A stretch of DNA of 64,000 nucleotides, taken from NCBI GenBank assembly GCA_030407315.1, contig JALQPE010000408.1:24820-88819 (forward strand). Reading direction: 5' to 3'. Below, in pieces: positions 21,501 through 30,330 of the stretch (the first letter of the stretch is position 1; the number at the start of each line of letters is the position of its first letter). A program made the translations under genes and the position numbers. A model generated the notes under the pieces. That model saw only the letters and a program-made list of their open reading frames with translations, searched no databases and was not told the DNA's origin. This DNA comes from Asparagopsis taxiformis. Its lineage: Eukaryota; Rhodophyta; Florideophyceae; Bonnemaisoniales; Bonnemaisoniaceae.

Positions 21501-22648
21501 AATGGGCCGAGACGATGTCCGATTCTGCTCACAAGTTGCATGAATGTCGTGTGGTGAAAATTGCTATCAATGCAAGCGACATCATTACCGCCCATGTGCA
21601 TTTCCAGAAGGAGCCTGCTGCTGATGCGCTAAACCATTCGATATCATGGATGATGTCGACCGGTGAACAGCTGCCACAGCCTGTCGAGCATTTCTCTGCT
21701 TCCATTGAAGAAGAGCGGACCGTTTCTAGTCGCAGCAGACCGCTGCATTTGTCCTGTGAAAAGCTCAAGTACGATGAATATTCCAGCACCGTTGAATGGG
21801 AAGATGGCTCAGTTCTCGCTGCTATTGCCACTCTAGAATTCCATCCATGGAAAATTCACTTCTCTCCAACTCTGTCCCGTTTGTGGGTTCTCAGAAAATC
21901 AGGCGGGCTACACTATGTGGACTTGGTGGCTGAAGATGCACAGCTGCCTGAATACGAACAACCAAAACTGTTCACCATACCAGAGAATAGCGTGCCCAAT
22001 GGTCAAGCCGAAGCCTCATCACAGCCAAATAAGAAAAATCAGCCCAAAGTAACCGCATTTATCAGCCATGCCGGACCTGATAAACACACACTCGCCGTCA
22101 AGATCTACAAAGGGTTGAAAAAGTTGAACATTGCAACCTTTATTGATCTCATCGAATTGAATCCCGGTGATGACGCACCACAAAAGATGATTGATAACAT
22201 GGAATGTGCAGAAATATTCATCATCATCGTTTCGCCTGAATTTCCGGCACGAAAGTGGACGATGATGGAATTAATGTGCGCATTGCGACGGTACGATGAG
22301 GCGAAGCGTATGCACAAAGCAGGTCCATTGCTCATACCCATATTTTATCGACTCAATATTGAGCAATGTCGCAGTGATAACTTGTTTGATCTAATTGATG
22401 AGCATGGTGTTAATGTATTCAGTAAGGAAGGCTTCTTTGAGCGCCTGATGAAAAACGAGGTAACCGTCCAAGATGTTTCGGCAGCCATGAAGAGACTATC
22501 TAGGTTTACTGGAATTGAGAATGTTATGGGATTGACCAATTGCACCAATGATGAGCATGGACGGGAGATATTCGCAGAACAAATTGTGGATGCTGTGGAA
22601 ATTGCTATTAACAAGAGGGGAAAGGCAGTTGGTGTGCGGCAATCATAG
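18563..22648 (+). CDS. NB-ARC / WD40 / C-terminal TIR protein
   Basis: A single 1361-residue frame. The N-terminus, MGNVVSRR, fits the N-myristoylation signal (MGxxxS), implying membrane attachment. An NB-ARC NTPase follows, with P-loop VGMEGSGKTTT (about residues 56-67), Walker B KVLLIFDDV (about 145-153), a GMPLAL motif (about 247-252) and an MHD-like block VHDLIHDF (about 380). A helical linker leads into a WD40-type beta-propeller region from about residue 590 to 1130, with repeats such as LLISASQDRSVQVWN. The last 200 residues are a TIR domain (KVTAFISHAGPDKH ... FPARKWTMMELMCALRR); the Glu in MMELM aligns with the catalytic Glu of NADase TIR domains. NB-ARC plus WD40 is the Apaf-1 layout; plant TIR receptors instead carry TIR first and LRRs last. 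The likely role is a ligand-gated intracellular immune or cell-death switch, by inference. No LRR or CARD was seen. Confidence 0.93.
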   Translation: MGNVVSRRRKTSRTSIPSVSNIPSGSDHAIDFSHSPDTPRSRAEAELLSLDTNRNTIALVGMEGSGKTTTLLSIARSADISRAFSQGIWLIRIFDHMSLRSFILHLRQLAHKLFPDFLDSFDRMTSDDQFHSRFASELLTRFSSTKVLLIFDDVLLANDDIYNVIDGMCSALRTVHNTHFKILLASTDWKPGRRPMDDVTIDMNPVQSHTETAKSILCFHSCIDPAILGLMSRQDLHALDRIISACGGMPLALSIAGSSIRIIMNNSQDDYAKNAIKSYWGYLQHNVEMKTGTDSVEYMRLYAPLTTGLQMLQHTWPVEDITFFEMFRSFCILRKKTPIPLRPLEMLWRMKKQKVADAVSIFASCNMVSLVRDEHSRFIGLDVHDLIHDFSARCAESEEGVHKWHSILLDAYCQTFEMLQCREKDFTCNAWWNLTKKDLYMQDNVVRHLLGAGRINQAVALVTDYRWIQRMNRSSREPPFAKLLSDMKMVESFILQRENCETSKNLSAEIALIMQTVELCMVPYGSRHYGECTFQLYGRLVSLQCKCNLVDRMIWSIEHHARRPWVRAGSGVLKCATLGLKRVLPVSHEPKQLDLGLDNHELIISGVKGELRVVSRKDGSEVYALDRYCPSLVCFCVDRNSGDIIGCTSEGNVTILRNGQRLRAFKVRKLNQGEKISCMVPLAIGRKLVLGCTTGRMLILDACTGNTVKVVAAHTKRITSLTTGVSEKLLISASQDRSVQVWNTSTFQDSEKIYESENRKVICVALSRQECMIALALNDGSVRVWAVEHRREIYSFMNVGRSSVHSITFNADSTMVYGGCVDAICRWDMTKVQNGVAEEKVFTHDGMGSIQAIQMSEDGKEIMALGRRKVFVWETEGYGVDRTSFLNEVHNFAVSADDEKVATFSASRKTIEIRHVVDVAKQMNRVNGSFQDPDMADMIGQMAVSNDHRFVAYAKRHDDCNVYVIDLVEFRATVLTGLQQWAETMSDSAHKLHECRVVKIAINASDIITAHVHFQKEPAADALNHSISWMMSTGEQLPQPVEHFSASIEEERTVSSRSRPLHLSCEKLKYDEYSSTVEWEDGSVLAAIATLEFHPWKIHFSPTLSRLWVLRKSGGLHYVDLVAEDAQLPEYEQPKLFTIPENSVPNGQAEASSQPNKKNQPKVTAFISHAGPDKHTLAVKIYKGLKKLNIATFIDLIELNPGDDAPQKMIDNMECAEIFIIIVSPEFPARKWTMMELMCALRRYDEAKRMHKAGPLLIPIFYRLNIEQCRSDNLFDLIDEHGVNVFSKEGFFERLMKNEVTVQDVSAAMKRLSRFTGIENVMGLTNCTNDEHGREIFAEQIVDAVEIAINKRGKAVGVRQS

Positions 22649-22760
22649 CTGTGATGGCTACCAACTCTTTAGTGTTTAGAAGTATGCAATGCGCGACGGG
22701 CAGCGAGCCGAGTACTAAGGCTCCACGCCGGAATTTTTCTCACCATTGAAGCAGAAACTG

Positions 22761-24593
22761 CTATACCACTGGCCACTTGTCTCTCGGTTTAAACGCCGAG
22801 TGTCCGTCTGGAATATTATTCGCTACATCAGGGAAATGCCGGGCGAGTACATCACGCATTCCATCAACGCTCTTCACCCACGCCAATCCTGCCTTGGTAT
22901 AAGTCTTCTCATTGAAATCCGTCGTGAAGAACCGGTCAGCTTCCAGTCTTCTTGACGCCATCAACAAGAAGATCAGGAAAGCTGTCTCCGAAATGGCAAA
23001 TCCCTTTATCTTCTTTTCGGCCAACATTCCAACCATCAAATCAACCTTTTCAATCCCATCCGCACCGTAAACTTCCTCGAGAGCCTTCGCATTCTCCAAA
23101 TCCCCGCCACACAGGTCGCGGTAATTTTTGAATGCAGACAATTTCAATTCGCGCCGAAAATCATTGTATGCCCGTATACCACGCTCACGATCCCGGTACA
23201 AGTCTAAAGCGGCGAGGTCGATATTTTCAGGCAGTGCCCGCCCATAATTGTCTGTTGGTGGAAGATCACGTAGTGCTGATGGATAGTTGTATAGCTCCAG
23301 ATTACCACAAGGTAGGCGTACGAGCGTGTCCCACACCTCGTGTGGCATGGAACTTGATCTGTTTAATATATCTTCTCCAGCGAGCCCGACCAATTTCCCT
23401 AGCGGCTCATAGCCGGATGGAAGAGGTAGTCCGTCCGGAAGCATGGGGTGCAAACGGTAAACTGATACAAACTCTTCTGTGAGACAGTAAGGGACGCCAT
23501 GTGATTCAGACTCTTCCGCTGCTACAAGACCAAGCGCTCCCGGTGGACCCTTCTTGGACAGGCCCAATGCCTTTGGCAGACCAAACCAGTTCGTTTTCCT
23601 GGGATGCATGGGAAATGAAAATAAAGTTAGTGCAGAATACGCAGCAAATGCGAAGCAGATACGGTGCAATCCAACTTACATTCCAACTTTCAGCGTGCTA
23701 GTCTTCAACAACTCAATAGTCCAATCAACCGTATGAATCTTTGCCGCAACAGCAGCGACAACAAGTCGTGCAAGATTGAACAACTTGTCATCATTTTCAG
23801 CCAGTTCAGGGTGCTCTCGGGCAATAGTCTCTGCGACGGCATTGTGCTCCCTGGCAAAGATTTCCTGCAACATGGCGACGCCGAGCCATCCATTTTTGGC
23901 ATCACCAACCAAATTCGTGCCGTCTTCGTCCTTGGCCAAGATGCCAGGAGTTTTAGAAACATGCAGCTTACCGCCTTGTCGAGTTCTTGCACGCAACACG
24001 GCGGCATCATCTTGTCCGTAAACGAAGCTAGCATCCCACCAATGGGTTCTGGAATTGTCAAAGAAGCCATCTGAACGTTGTTTAGTTGCCTTGAATTTAA
24101 ATGACGACAGAGGGCAACCTGACGGTGCTTGATCTAGTATAATATCTTCATCTGCATCAAAGTGACCAAACCAATCGTGTGACATTGCTTGAATCCATGC
24201 AGCAGCGAGAATGTTCAACTGGTCACCGGCGGGACGAAAAGTTCGTCGGGCCAGTAATTTATGCGCGACAAGCTGAACAGAGGGCCTGGTATCAGCAGTT
24301 GCAGGTGGAGCAGGAGGCATATTGCGCCCGAAAGGAGTATTTGAGGCGCCAGCATCAGGATGTTGCGGGTCATTTCCATGCGCGTTTGCAGTGCGGTAAT
24401 CGGGCGGGTTGTCGAGCGGCGTTTGGGGTGGTAATGGCGCAGGGTAGAGATTTATACCCTGCATAACCACTCTTCGAGCAACAAGCGATACGGTGCCCAA
24501 AAGCCCGGTACCATGGTGAGGGATCAGTTTGGATATGCCTAGGAGGAGCTTTTGGAGTAGACTAGGTGCTTTGCGTTGGATCGGGTCAGCCAT
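22761..24593 (-). CDS. Alpha-dioxygenase-like haem peroxidase
   Basis: Two exons, 23680-24593 and 22761-23598, give about 583 residues. The intron 23599-23679 has GTAAGT at the donor and CAG at the acceptor, and the join keeps frame (LLKTSTLKVGM then KTNWFGLPKA). Motifs match plant pathogen-inducible alpha-dioxygenase: distal His in AWIQAMSHDWFGH (about residue 139), SRTHWWDASFVYG, FAREHNAV, proximal His in AAKIHTVDWTIELL (about 287), and the likely catalytic Tyr in EFVSVYRLHPMLPD (about 352). Such enzymes add O2 at the alpha carbon of fatty acids to give 2-hydroperoxides in oxylipin defence. The ATG at 24593 is chosen because an upstream in-frame ATG would sit on the TATA box. It is slightly shorter than plant enzymes and has no obvious signal peptide. 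It is convergent with the NB-ARC gene and divergent from the gene at 24834. Confidence 0.9.
23599..23679 (-). other. Spliceosomal intron, 81 nt
   Basis: The donor GTAAGT starts at 23679 and the acceptor ends CATCCCAG at 23599. A branch-like CACTAAC lies about 30 bases before the acceptor. Removal restores a continuous alpha-dioxygenase frame within the conserved block between the proximal His and the NWFGL motif. Confidence 0.9.
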
Positions 24594-24660
24594 AGTAGTA
24601 TCACTGTGAAGTGTAGACGTACAACAGCACAAATCGGTGTTGATGATGTCTGCCATTAGC

Positions 24661-24668
24661 ATATATAT
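24661..24668 (-). promoter_or_regulatory. TATA box of the alpha-dioxygenase-like gene
   Basis: An ATATATAT run about 68-75 bases before the ATG at 24593. The region 24594-24833 is a compact divergent promoter shared with the plus-strand gene at 24834. Confidence 0.5.
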
Positions 24669-24833
24669 TGGGCGGAAATGGACAGCAGTTCAGGTGTATA
24701 CCCTCCCAAAGGCACATTTTTTGAGTATGACATTCTGCTGGTGTCATCAGAATCGTGATATCAGATTACACGCATATAAGCGTGGTTTCTCTGTGGAAAA
24801 GGTCCAACGCACCACCCGTTGCACTCCAACAAG

Positions 24834-25799
24834 ATGGCGACTCAAGACTTTGAACCCATTTCGCGAACAAACATTGGCCTTTTAGGTATAGATATCGTAA
24901 CTGTTCGTGGCGAGCAGGCCGTTCGAACTGCGTTGGAGTCGGGTGACGTCGGTCGCCTAACTGATGTCTATGATTCGTTGAAGAATGTACCGTTCCTGTT
25001 TCGGATCTGGTTCCCGTTGTCGCGCTTCTACTCTCGCATCTATGGGTGGTTTCTGCCGTTTCGACCCACGTCGGACCCTTCGTACGCACCATGCCAGGCT
25101 TTCTTAAAGGAGAAATTCACGCCGTCGTCCGCGGACATCTCTGCACAAGTGAAACGTGCAGCCGACCTACTCGAGGACACCGCCAACCCACCGTCGGATG
25201 AAGAACTTGCCACAACGTTTATAGAAGCAATTTATTTACGGTTTACGAATGAGTCGCAGACAGTGCCCGCAAACATTGTATGTGACGTTGGCAAGCAAGT
25301 TGTGCAGCTTCAGAATGCTCTAAACCCGGTGAAAGCTGTGCGTGCTAAGCCGGCGGTTGGTCGGGTGTACAGGTACGCGGAAGAATCACTACGATCTATC
25401 AATGTCTACGAAGGTCTACCGACAGACGTGGCAGTTGACGCATCGCACGCGCTGTTCACGCCGCAGATTCATGGTGCCAACATGCTGCGTGGGTTGGTAG
25501 CCAATTTGGACAAGCCGGCTGATGTCAATTTACCGCAACTTGCATTGACGGACCGAGTGCTGAGAGCTACAATTCGTGATGGAACTTTAGGCGGGTTGCT
25601 TGCCGAGAATGCACCGGCGCGTCGGGGAAAGACTATGGTTGTTATCGATATTAGAGTTGCAGCGCACCAAACAGGCTCGCTTGCATGGGCGTTTGGGGTT
25701 GGAACGGAGGAAAGACGTTGCACGGCGGAACCGGCAATTATCGAATTCTATGAAGCGGTTCGAATGGAGCTGATTAGGCGGCGTGACGCCAGTAAGTAA
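24834..25799 (+). CDS. Unknown protein, divergent partner of the dioxygenase gene
   Basis: The ATG at 24834 gives 321 residues. The frame can be read from a TTG at 24819, but ATG is more likely. The N-terminal third has a hydrophobic/aromatic segment (VPFLFRIWFPLSRFYSRIYG); the rest is soluble and helical. I do not recognise the family with confidence. Two blocks recall cytochrome P450: EESLR followed by NVYEGLPTDVAVD, like the ExxR helix and its downstream segment, and WAFGVGTEERRCTAEPAIIE, like the Cys haem loop with two extra residues. Spacing and total length are wrong for a normal P450, so this could be a divergent or reduced P450-like protein, or chance. It shares a 240-base promoter region with the dioxygenase gene, suggesting co-regulation and a role in the same oxylipin pathway (inference). 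Confidence 0.75.
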   Translation: MATQDFEPISRTNIGLLGIDIVTVRGEQAVRTALESGDVGRLTDVYDSLKNVPFLFRIWFPLSRFYSRIYGWFLPFRPTSDPSYAPCQAFLKEKFTPSSADISAQVKRAADLLEDTANPPSDEELATTFIEAIYLRFTNESQTVPANIVCDVGKQVVQLQNALNPVKAVRAKPAVGRVYRYAEESLRSINVYEGLPTDVAVDASHALFTPQIHGANMLRGLVANLDKPADVNLPQLALTDRVLRATIRDGTLGGLLAENAPARRGKTMVVIDIRVAAHQTGSLAWAFGVGTEERRCTAEPAIIEFYEAVRMELIRRRDASK

Positions 25800-26048
25800 C
25801 TAAGTCTACACGTTCAGATAGATACATAGCAAATCATCTTGTCCTGGTACTCGTAAACTGTAAGCGTCACATTGCTGTCCCTCATCCCACGTATCACGCT
25901 TCAAGATGCTCACACTTGACAACCTGTTGGAATCGTTTCCGCCAATCTCGAGACTTTCTGAGACGTACGTCAGGCAGACGCTCTGCTCTATGTGATTATA
26001 TTCAAGTAGGTTTTTTCAGATGCGCGTCTACCTGTCCTTACAGTAACT

Positions 26049-27623
26049 CTACTCCCATTCAATTTCACTAGACTCCTCGCTAACCGAGTTTACTTCAACT
26101 CGAAGCTTGAGTTGTGCCCGCAGCACATGAGCTATTAGCTCGCGGTTTGCCCTCTGTTCCATCTCACAGCTTGTGAGCCCTGTCATTACCTTGGTCCACG
26201 CCACTTTTCCTCGCCCATAATAATCCGAGCTGCGCCCATCCATGGCAACCAGCATCCACAATGCTTTCTCCAACGTTTCGCCAATCATCAACATTTGAAA
26301 TTCACCAATATCCGTCATCACCTTCAATCGATACACTACCATTGACAGCATACGTTTGTCAAGCTGACTAAGTTGAACCGTTCCATTCCCGGAAAGCCAC
26401 TCGCCTATACCATTCCATCCATTGCTGTACACCGTTCGACTTTCATCCAAGTAGATGTTCACGCCTCCAAGCAGTTCATGTTGCACCGGCAACGCAATAC
26501 TTGTCAGCAGTTGGCAAGCTGACTTTTGTACTCGGTTTGAACCGAAAAGTCGATTCCTCCAATTCTTTCCGACGAATACCTTATCACAGTCTATCAACAC
26601 ATTCGCTTGCGCCATCTCCTTCAATTCCAATACGTCTTCTTCCCATCCAGTGTGCAAATCATCAACAGCACCGTGGAAAATATTCAGCAATATCAGCTCT
26701 AGTCCGTGTTCCGGCTCTAGTCTAAACCGATGTTCATAACTCATCCAGTGTCTCCAGCCTGAATTTTCGTCCTTACTTCTCATTTCTCTCCCAAACACAA
26801 CGCCCATGCCCCATAGCCCAGAAAGCTCTTCGAGAAAAGGCCAAAACCTGTGATCGCATGCAACACTCTTCTCCCCGTCGTACTGTTTCTCTCCGAGACA
26901 TAATACAGGCCACAGTATATAGGGAAGTATACCTGTATGAGCCCAGGATTGCTGGCTCGCATCACGAAGCCATAGGCATTGATCGAGCCAAACACGAAAC
27001 TTTGTCACGCCTGATTCTGCCAGTTTTCCAACAATCACATGAAAACATTGCCACTGCTCATCATCAAACTTGAACCTACCCTGTGTAGGTCTGGATTGCA
27101 CGTACGAAAGTGCAAAAATGGGCAATCTATCCTCAGTTACCCATTCTCCCTCAATTGCAGCCACATTTGATTCCGCGAGTTGGACGCCAAAGTTGTCAAT
27201 ATCCTCTGGTGACTGTGCATCGAGAATCCTGGACAGCCCCTTGCGGGTCTCCAGGACAGCCTCTACACCAAAGTAAGCACGGGCAGATATGGAACGAGTG
27301 GGAATGAGTGAGAGGGTGTCGGCTGGAATAATGGAAGGTCGTGTAGTCACGTTCGAGGGGGTCAATACTGGACCTGGTGGAGGGGGTGGTGCGAAGGCGG
27401 TGGCATGACTTTGCGGGTGCATGGGGGTCGAGGAGAAGCGATTTGAAGAGCCTGCAGCGGGATTTGAGAGATTTTGAGTGGTGTAGTCGGAGATGCCTGT
27501 GAAATCACTGTTAAGAAGAATGTTGTTTGCTTGCTGTGTGTTTGCCTGATCTTTGAGTTGCTGGCCTGCGTTATACAGGTTTGCAATCAAATTGTCGAGG
27601 AACCTTTGCGGCTTGTACGACAT
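26049..27623 (-). CDS. Unknown conserved protein, paralogue 1
   Basis: An intronless frame of 524 residues, homologous along its length to the divergent gene at 28002. The N-terminal 120 residues are low-complexity, rich in Gln, Asn, Ser and Pro, with a short poly-Pro run. The conserved core starts near the ALETRKGLSRILDAQSPEDI-like block and includes PTQGRFKFDDEQW, FRVWLDQCLWLRDASQ, WAHTGILPY, LWGMGVVFGREMRS and FHGAVDDLHTGW, and ends with GKVAWTKVMTGL. No signal peptide or membrane segment was seen. The WLDQCLWLRD block faintly recalls the W-x-D-x-x-C-I motif of fungal HET domains, but the rest does not clearly follow. The function is unknown. Confidence 0.85.
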   Translation of the reverse strand: MSYKPQRFLDNLIANLYNAGQQLKDQANTQQANNILLNSDFTGISDYTTQNLSNPAAGSSNRFSSTPMHPQSHATAFAPPPPPGPVLTPSNVTTRPSIIPADTLSLIPTRSISARAYFGVEAVLETRKGLSRILDAQSPEDIDNFGVQLAESNVAAIEGEWVTEDRLPIFALSYVQSRPTQGRFKFDDEQWQCFHVIVGKLAESGVTKFRVWLDQCLWLRDASQQSWAHTGILPYILWPVLCLGEKQYDGEKSVACDHRFWPFLEELSGLWGMGVVFGREMRSKDENSGWRHWMSYEHRFRLEPEHGLELILLNIFHGAVDDLHTGWEEDVLELKEMAQANVLIDCDKVFVGKNWRNRLFGSNRVQKSACQLLTSIALPVQHELLGGVNIYLDESRTVYSNGWNGIGEWLSGNGTVQLSQLDKRMLSMVVYRLKVMTDIGEFQMLMIGETLEKALWMLVAMDGRSSDYYGRGKVAWTKVMTGLTSCEMEQRANRELIAHVLRAQLKLRVEVNSVSEESSEIEWE

Positions 27624-28001
27624 CTTAGAGGGGTGGTGCCACTACCGGTAGAAACGTCGGCACCGAGGACTGAGACGCATAGATGAATTATTGTGGCAGC
27701 GCTATTTTATGTTGTGTTGGGCAGGTACGCGCGTAGGTAATGCTGGGAAAAGGTCATTGTGTGGGAGTTGATACGAACGAGCTGTTGATCCATCTTGTTC
27801 CCGCCAGCCGTGTAAAGCTCCAACGTCATCAGTGAAGGAAATTGTGGACTAATTTAATAAATGGCTATGAGAGACCTTGCTGTTTCCAGCGATGCAGGCC
27901 TTATGTCTTCTGACCACAGACTGTCTCTGCTCGCTCGTCTCCATCATAATCCCTGGTTAGCACACTCAGTAGCCCGTAGATGACCTTCCCACATTTCCGA
28001 C
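27624..28001. promoter_or_regulatory. Divergent promoter of the paralogue pair
   Basis: These 378 bases separate the start codons of two head-to-head paralogues. A CATAAAATAG element lies about 83 bases before the minus-strand ATG, and TTTAATAAATGG about 150 bases before the plus-strand ATG. Neither is a perfect TATA box. Confidence 0.4.
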
Positions 28002-29570
28002 ATGTCCGACGATCGCGGCCTAACCGACCACGCGAAGGAGCATCTCTTCCGCTATGCCAAGAAAAAGTACAAGCAGGTCAAGCAGCAGTACCAGGCCCAA
28101 CCGTTTCCCGTTGACCAGGTCATGCAGCATGTATTTCAGGTGAATCCGCATGCCGCTCCGCAAGACCAACACCAACATCAACACCAGCAATCTGTATATC
28201 CACAACATCCACAGCCGTCATACTCCCCATCTGGCGCACCGCCTCCACCGCCCGGCGCATATCTTCCCGCCCCTTCGAAGCCAGTTCAGACGCTGATTCC
28301 GCAGGAGACCCTTCAGTTGATACCCCAGCGACCGTCCTCCGCACGGGTAAAGTTTGGCCAAAATGCTGTACTGGAAACACGCAAAGGTCTTTCCCGCGTT
28401 TTGAATGCACAATCACAACAGGACATACACTACTTTGCCCAGCAGCTGCAGAACAGTGATGTGGCTGCTGTCGAACCCGACTGGCAAACTGAGGATAAGG
28501 TTCCAATATTTGCAGTGTCCTACGTTCAGAAGAACCCGGCACAGGGCCGATTCAAGTTTGATGATGACCAATGGCATTGTTTCACGGCCGTTGTGCAACA
28601 ATTGTCTACTATGGGTATTTCGCAGTTTAGGATCTGGCTTGACCAATGTCTCTGGCTGCGTGATGCCAGTCAAGGTTCCTGGGCGCACACGGGACTGTTG
28701 CCGTATGTTTTATGGCCGGTTATGTGTCTGGGTAAGAAGCAAGTGCAGAATGATAAGAGCGTGGCGTCTATGAAGAGAATGTGGCCGTTTCTGGAGGAGA
28801 TATCAGGTCTGTGGGGCATGGGGGTTGTGTATGGGAGAGAGATGAGATCCACGAATGAGCAGTCTGGCTGGAGAACAGTCATCAGTTATCAGCATCGATC
28901 GAGACTGGAGCCTGAGGAAGGGATGACCCTATTGTTGCACAACATATTCCATGGAGCTGCTGATCATTTGCATACGGGTTGGCAGGAAGACGTCAAAGAA
29001 TTGAAGGAAATGGCTCGTGCGAATATACTGATGGGTGGGAATGAACTATTCGTGGGTAGCGATTGGAAGCATCGTATTGCGTCGCCATCTCGAGATAGAT
29101 CGCAACAAATGAAAAGTTTGACCCTGCCTGTGAAGCAACGGTTCGGTGGGGATAAAAATATCTATTTGGAAAACAGTCGGACGGTGTTGAGCGGCGGCTG
29201 GCACGGGACAAAAGAATGGTTGTCAGGGCATGACGTAGGTGGGAGCTTCCAGCTGCCATATTCTATGCAATTTTCCCAAAAATGTTGGCAGGTGAAGACG
29301 AACCTGGGTGAAATGGAATTAGTGATGACAAGTGGCTTCAACTCGGTTTTGTGGTTATTAGTTGCTATGGATGGACCAACATCTAACTTCAAGCGAGGAA
29401 AAGTCGCGTGGACAAAGGTCATGACAGGGCTGGGGAGCTGTTTGCTGCAGGAGAATATGGAAAACAATAATTGTATGGTGGTTGGGCAGATTCTGGGAAC
29501 AGAATTGAAGCAGAATGTTATTGTTACTTCCATCACTTCTTGGGGACGGGTCGATCTTGAGTGGGAGTAG
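28002..29570 (+). CDS. Unknown conserved protein, paralogue 2
   Basis: An intronless frame of 522 residues, homologous to the minus-strand gene at 26049 from the middle of the N-terminus to the last residues; both end in LEWE or IEWE. The N-terminal 100 residues are Gln/His/Pro-rich with a PPPPPG run. The basic start (AKKKYKQVKQQYQAQ) differs from paralogue 1. The conserved core again contains NPAQGRFKFDDDQW, FRIWLDQCLWLRDASQ and GVVYGREMRS. Divergence is strong in the tails and low in the core, so the core is the functional part. A likely polyadenylation signal (aataaa) lies about 75 bases after the stop. It ends 100 bases from the convergent SOD gene. Confidence 0.87.
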   Translation: MSDDRGLTDHAKEHLFRYAKKKYKQVKQQYQAQPFPVDQVMQHVFQVNPHAAPQDQHQHQHQQSVYPQHPQPSYSPSGAPPPPPGAYLPAPSKPVQTLIPQETLQLIPQRPSSARVKFGQNAVLETRKGLSRVLNAQSQQDIHYFAQQLQNSDVAAVEPDWQTEDKVPIFAVSYVQKNPAQGRFKFDDDQWHCFTAVVQQLSTMGISQFRIWLDQCLWLRDASQGSWAHTGLLPYVLWPVMCLGKKQVQNDKSVASMKRMWPFLEEISGLWGMGVVYGREMRSTNEQSGWRTVISYQHRSRLEPEEGMTLLLHNIFHGAADHLHTGWQEDVKELKEMARANILMGGNELFVGSDWKHRIASPSRDRSQQMKSLTLPVKQRFGGDKNIYLENSRTVLSGGWHGTKEWLSGHDVGGSFQLPYSMQFSQKCWQVKTNLGEMELVMTSGFNSVLWLLVAMDGPTSNFKRGKVAWTKVMTGLGSCLLQENMENNNCMVVGQILGTELKQNVIVTSITSWGRVDLEWE

Positions 29571-29644
29571 GTGCAAGAGAGGAAAGATTTGTTATTCTAT
29601 TAGTTCTAGTTGAGTCAACTGTGGAAAGTTAGATGGCAGAAAAA

Positions 29645-29650
29645 CAATAA
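29645..29650 (+). other. Candidate polyadenylation signal
   Basis: AATAAA lies about 75 bases downstream of the stop of the plus-strand paralogue and 20 bases before the end of the convergent SOD frame, so the two 3' UTRs probably overlap. Confidence 0.4.
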
Positions 29651-29669
29651 ACGAAACGCCTGCATTCTA

Positions 29670-30275
29670 CTACAATGAATTCGGGTTTGCAAAGCCAATT
29701 GTGCATACAGCAACCCTAGCACCTGCATTTCCAGTCGGCTGAAATTCAACTCCACGATCTTCTTCGGCATGAATGGTAACGCCTCTTCCTAGAATACCTC
29801 GAAGTCTAATAATACGATCCACACGATTGTATGTGGCCACTCCATCATCTCCAGCAATTAAATTGTCAAGATCCCCCCAGTGACGAACAGCTTCGTCAGA
29901 AAATCCATGCTGAACGGGAATTCCACGGGGGTTGAGGAAATGCGGCCCAGTGCTGATGCCGTTGTCAGCCGAGAGATCGCCGTACATATGGATGTGGAAG
30001 CCATGTGCTCCGGGAGATAAATTGCGGATTGTGGCTTGAACCCGGGCGCGACATAAGCGGCGACGGCCTTTGCGAATTATAGCCGGTGTGAACAGCACAG
30101 TGCCTGTTACAGTGTTGCCAGTTGTTGGGTACACATTGCAGATCAGCGGAAGTTGGGACAGGCATCTTTGGGCTCGTGAGCGGAAGAAACGTGACGTTGC
30201 GACGGTTTGGGAGCGTGCGAAATTTTGAAAGAGGGCGAGAGTTAAGATGACGAGGAGAGCTGCGGAACGCGACAT
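29670..30275 (-). CDS. Secreted Cu/Zn superoxide dismutase
   Basis: 201 residues. An N-terminal signal peptide (AALLVILTLALFQNFARS) sends it to the secretory route, unlike cytosolic SOD1. The enzyme converts superoxide to O2 and H2O2. All metal ligands are visible: Cu/Zn His at about 94 and 96 (HGFHIHMYGD), 112 (GPHFLNP), 123 (VQHG), 132 and Asp 135 (RHWGDLDN), and 169 (VTIHAEED). The substrate-guiding Arg is in GNAGARVAVC (about 187). Odd point: the conserved Cys in the loop before GPHF, which normally forms a disulphide with the C-terminal Cys (here about 191), is Gly. Three extra Cys near the N-terminus (about 38, 46, 75) might supply other bridges. A TATA box lies 50 bases upstream. Secreted SOD beside haem enzymes fits apoplastic oxidative defence. 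Confidence 0.94.
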   Translation of the reverse strand: MSRSAALLVILTLALFQNFARSQTVATSRFFRSRAQRCLSQLPLICNVYPTTGNTVTGTVLFTPAIIRKGRRRLCRARVQATIRNLSPGAHGFHIHMYGDLSADNGISTGPHFLNPRGIPVQHGFSDEAVRHWGDLDNLIAGDDGVATYNRVDRIIRLRGILGRGVTIHAEEDRGVEFQPTGNAGARVAVCTIGFANPNSL

Positions 30276-30324
30276 TGTGGGCTATGAAGTGGCGAAATCA
30301 AGTCGGGGCGATCAAAGAGTGGCA

Positions 30325-30330
30325 TTTATA
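30325..30330 (-). promoter_or_regulatory. TATA box of the SOD gene
   Basis: TATAAA on the minus strand, about 50-55 bases before the ATG at 30275. Confidence 0.6.
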
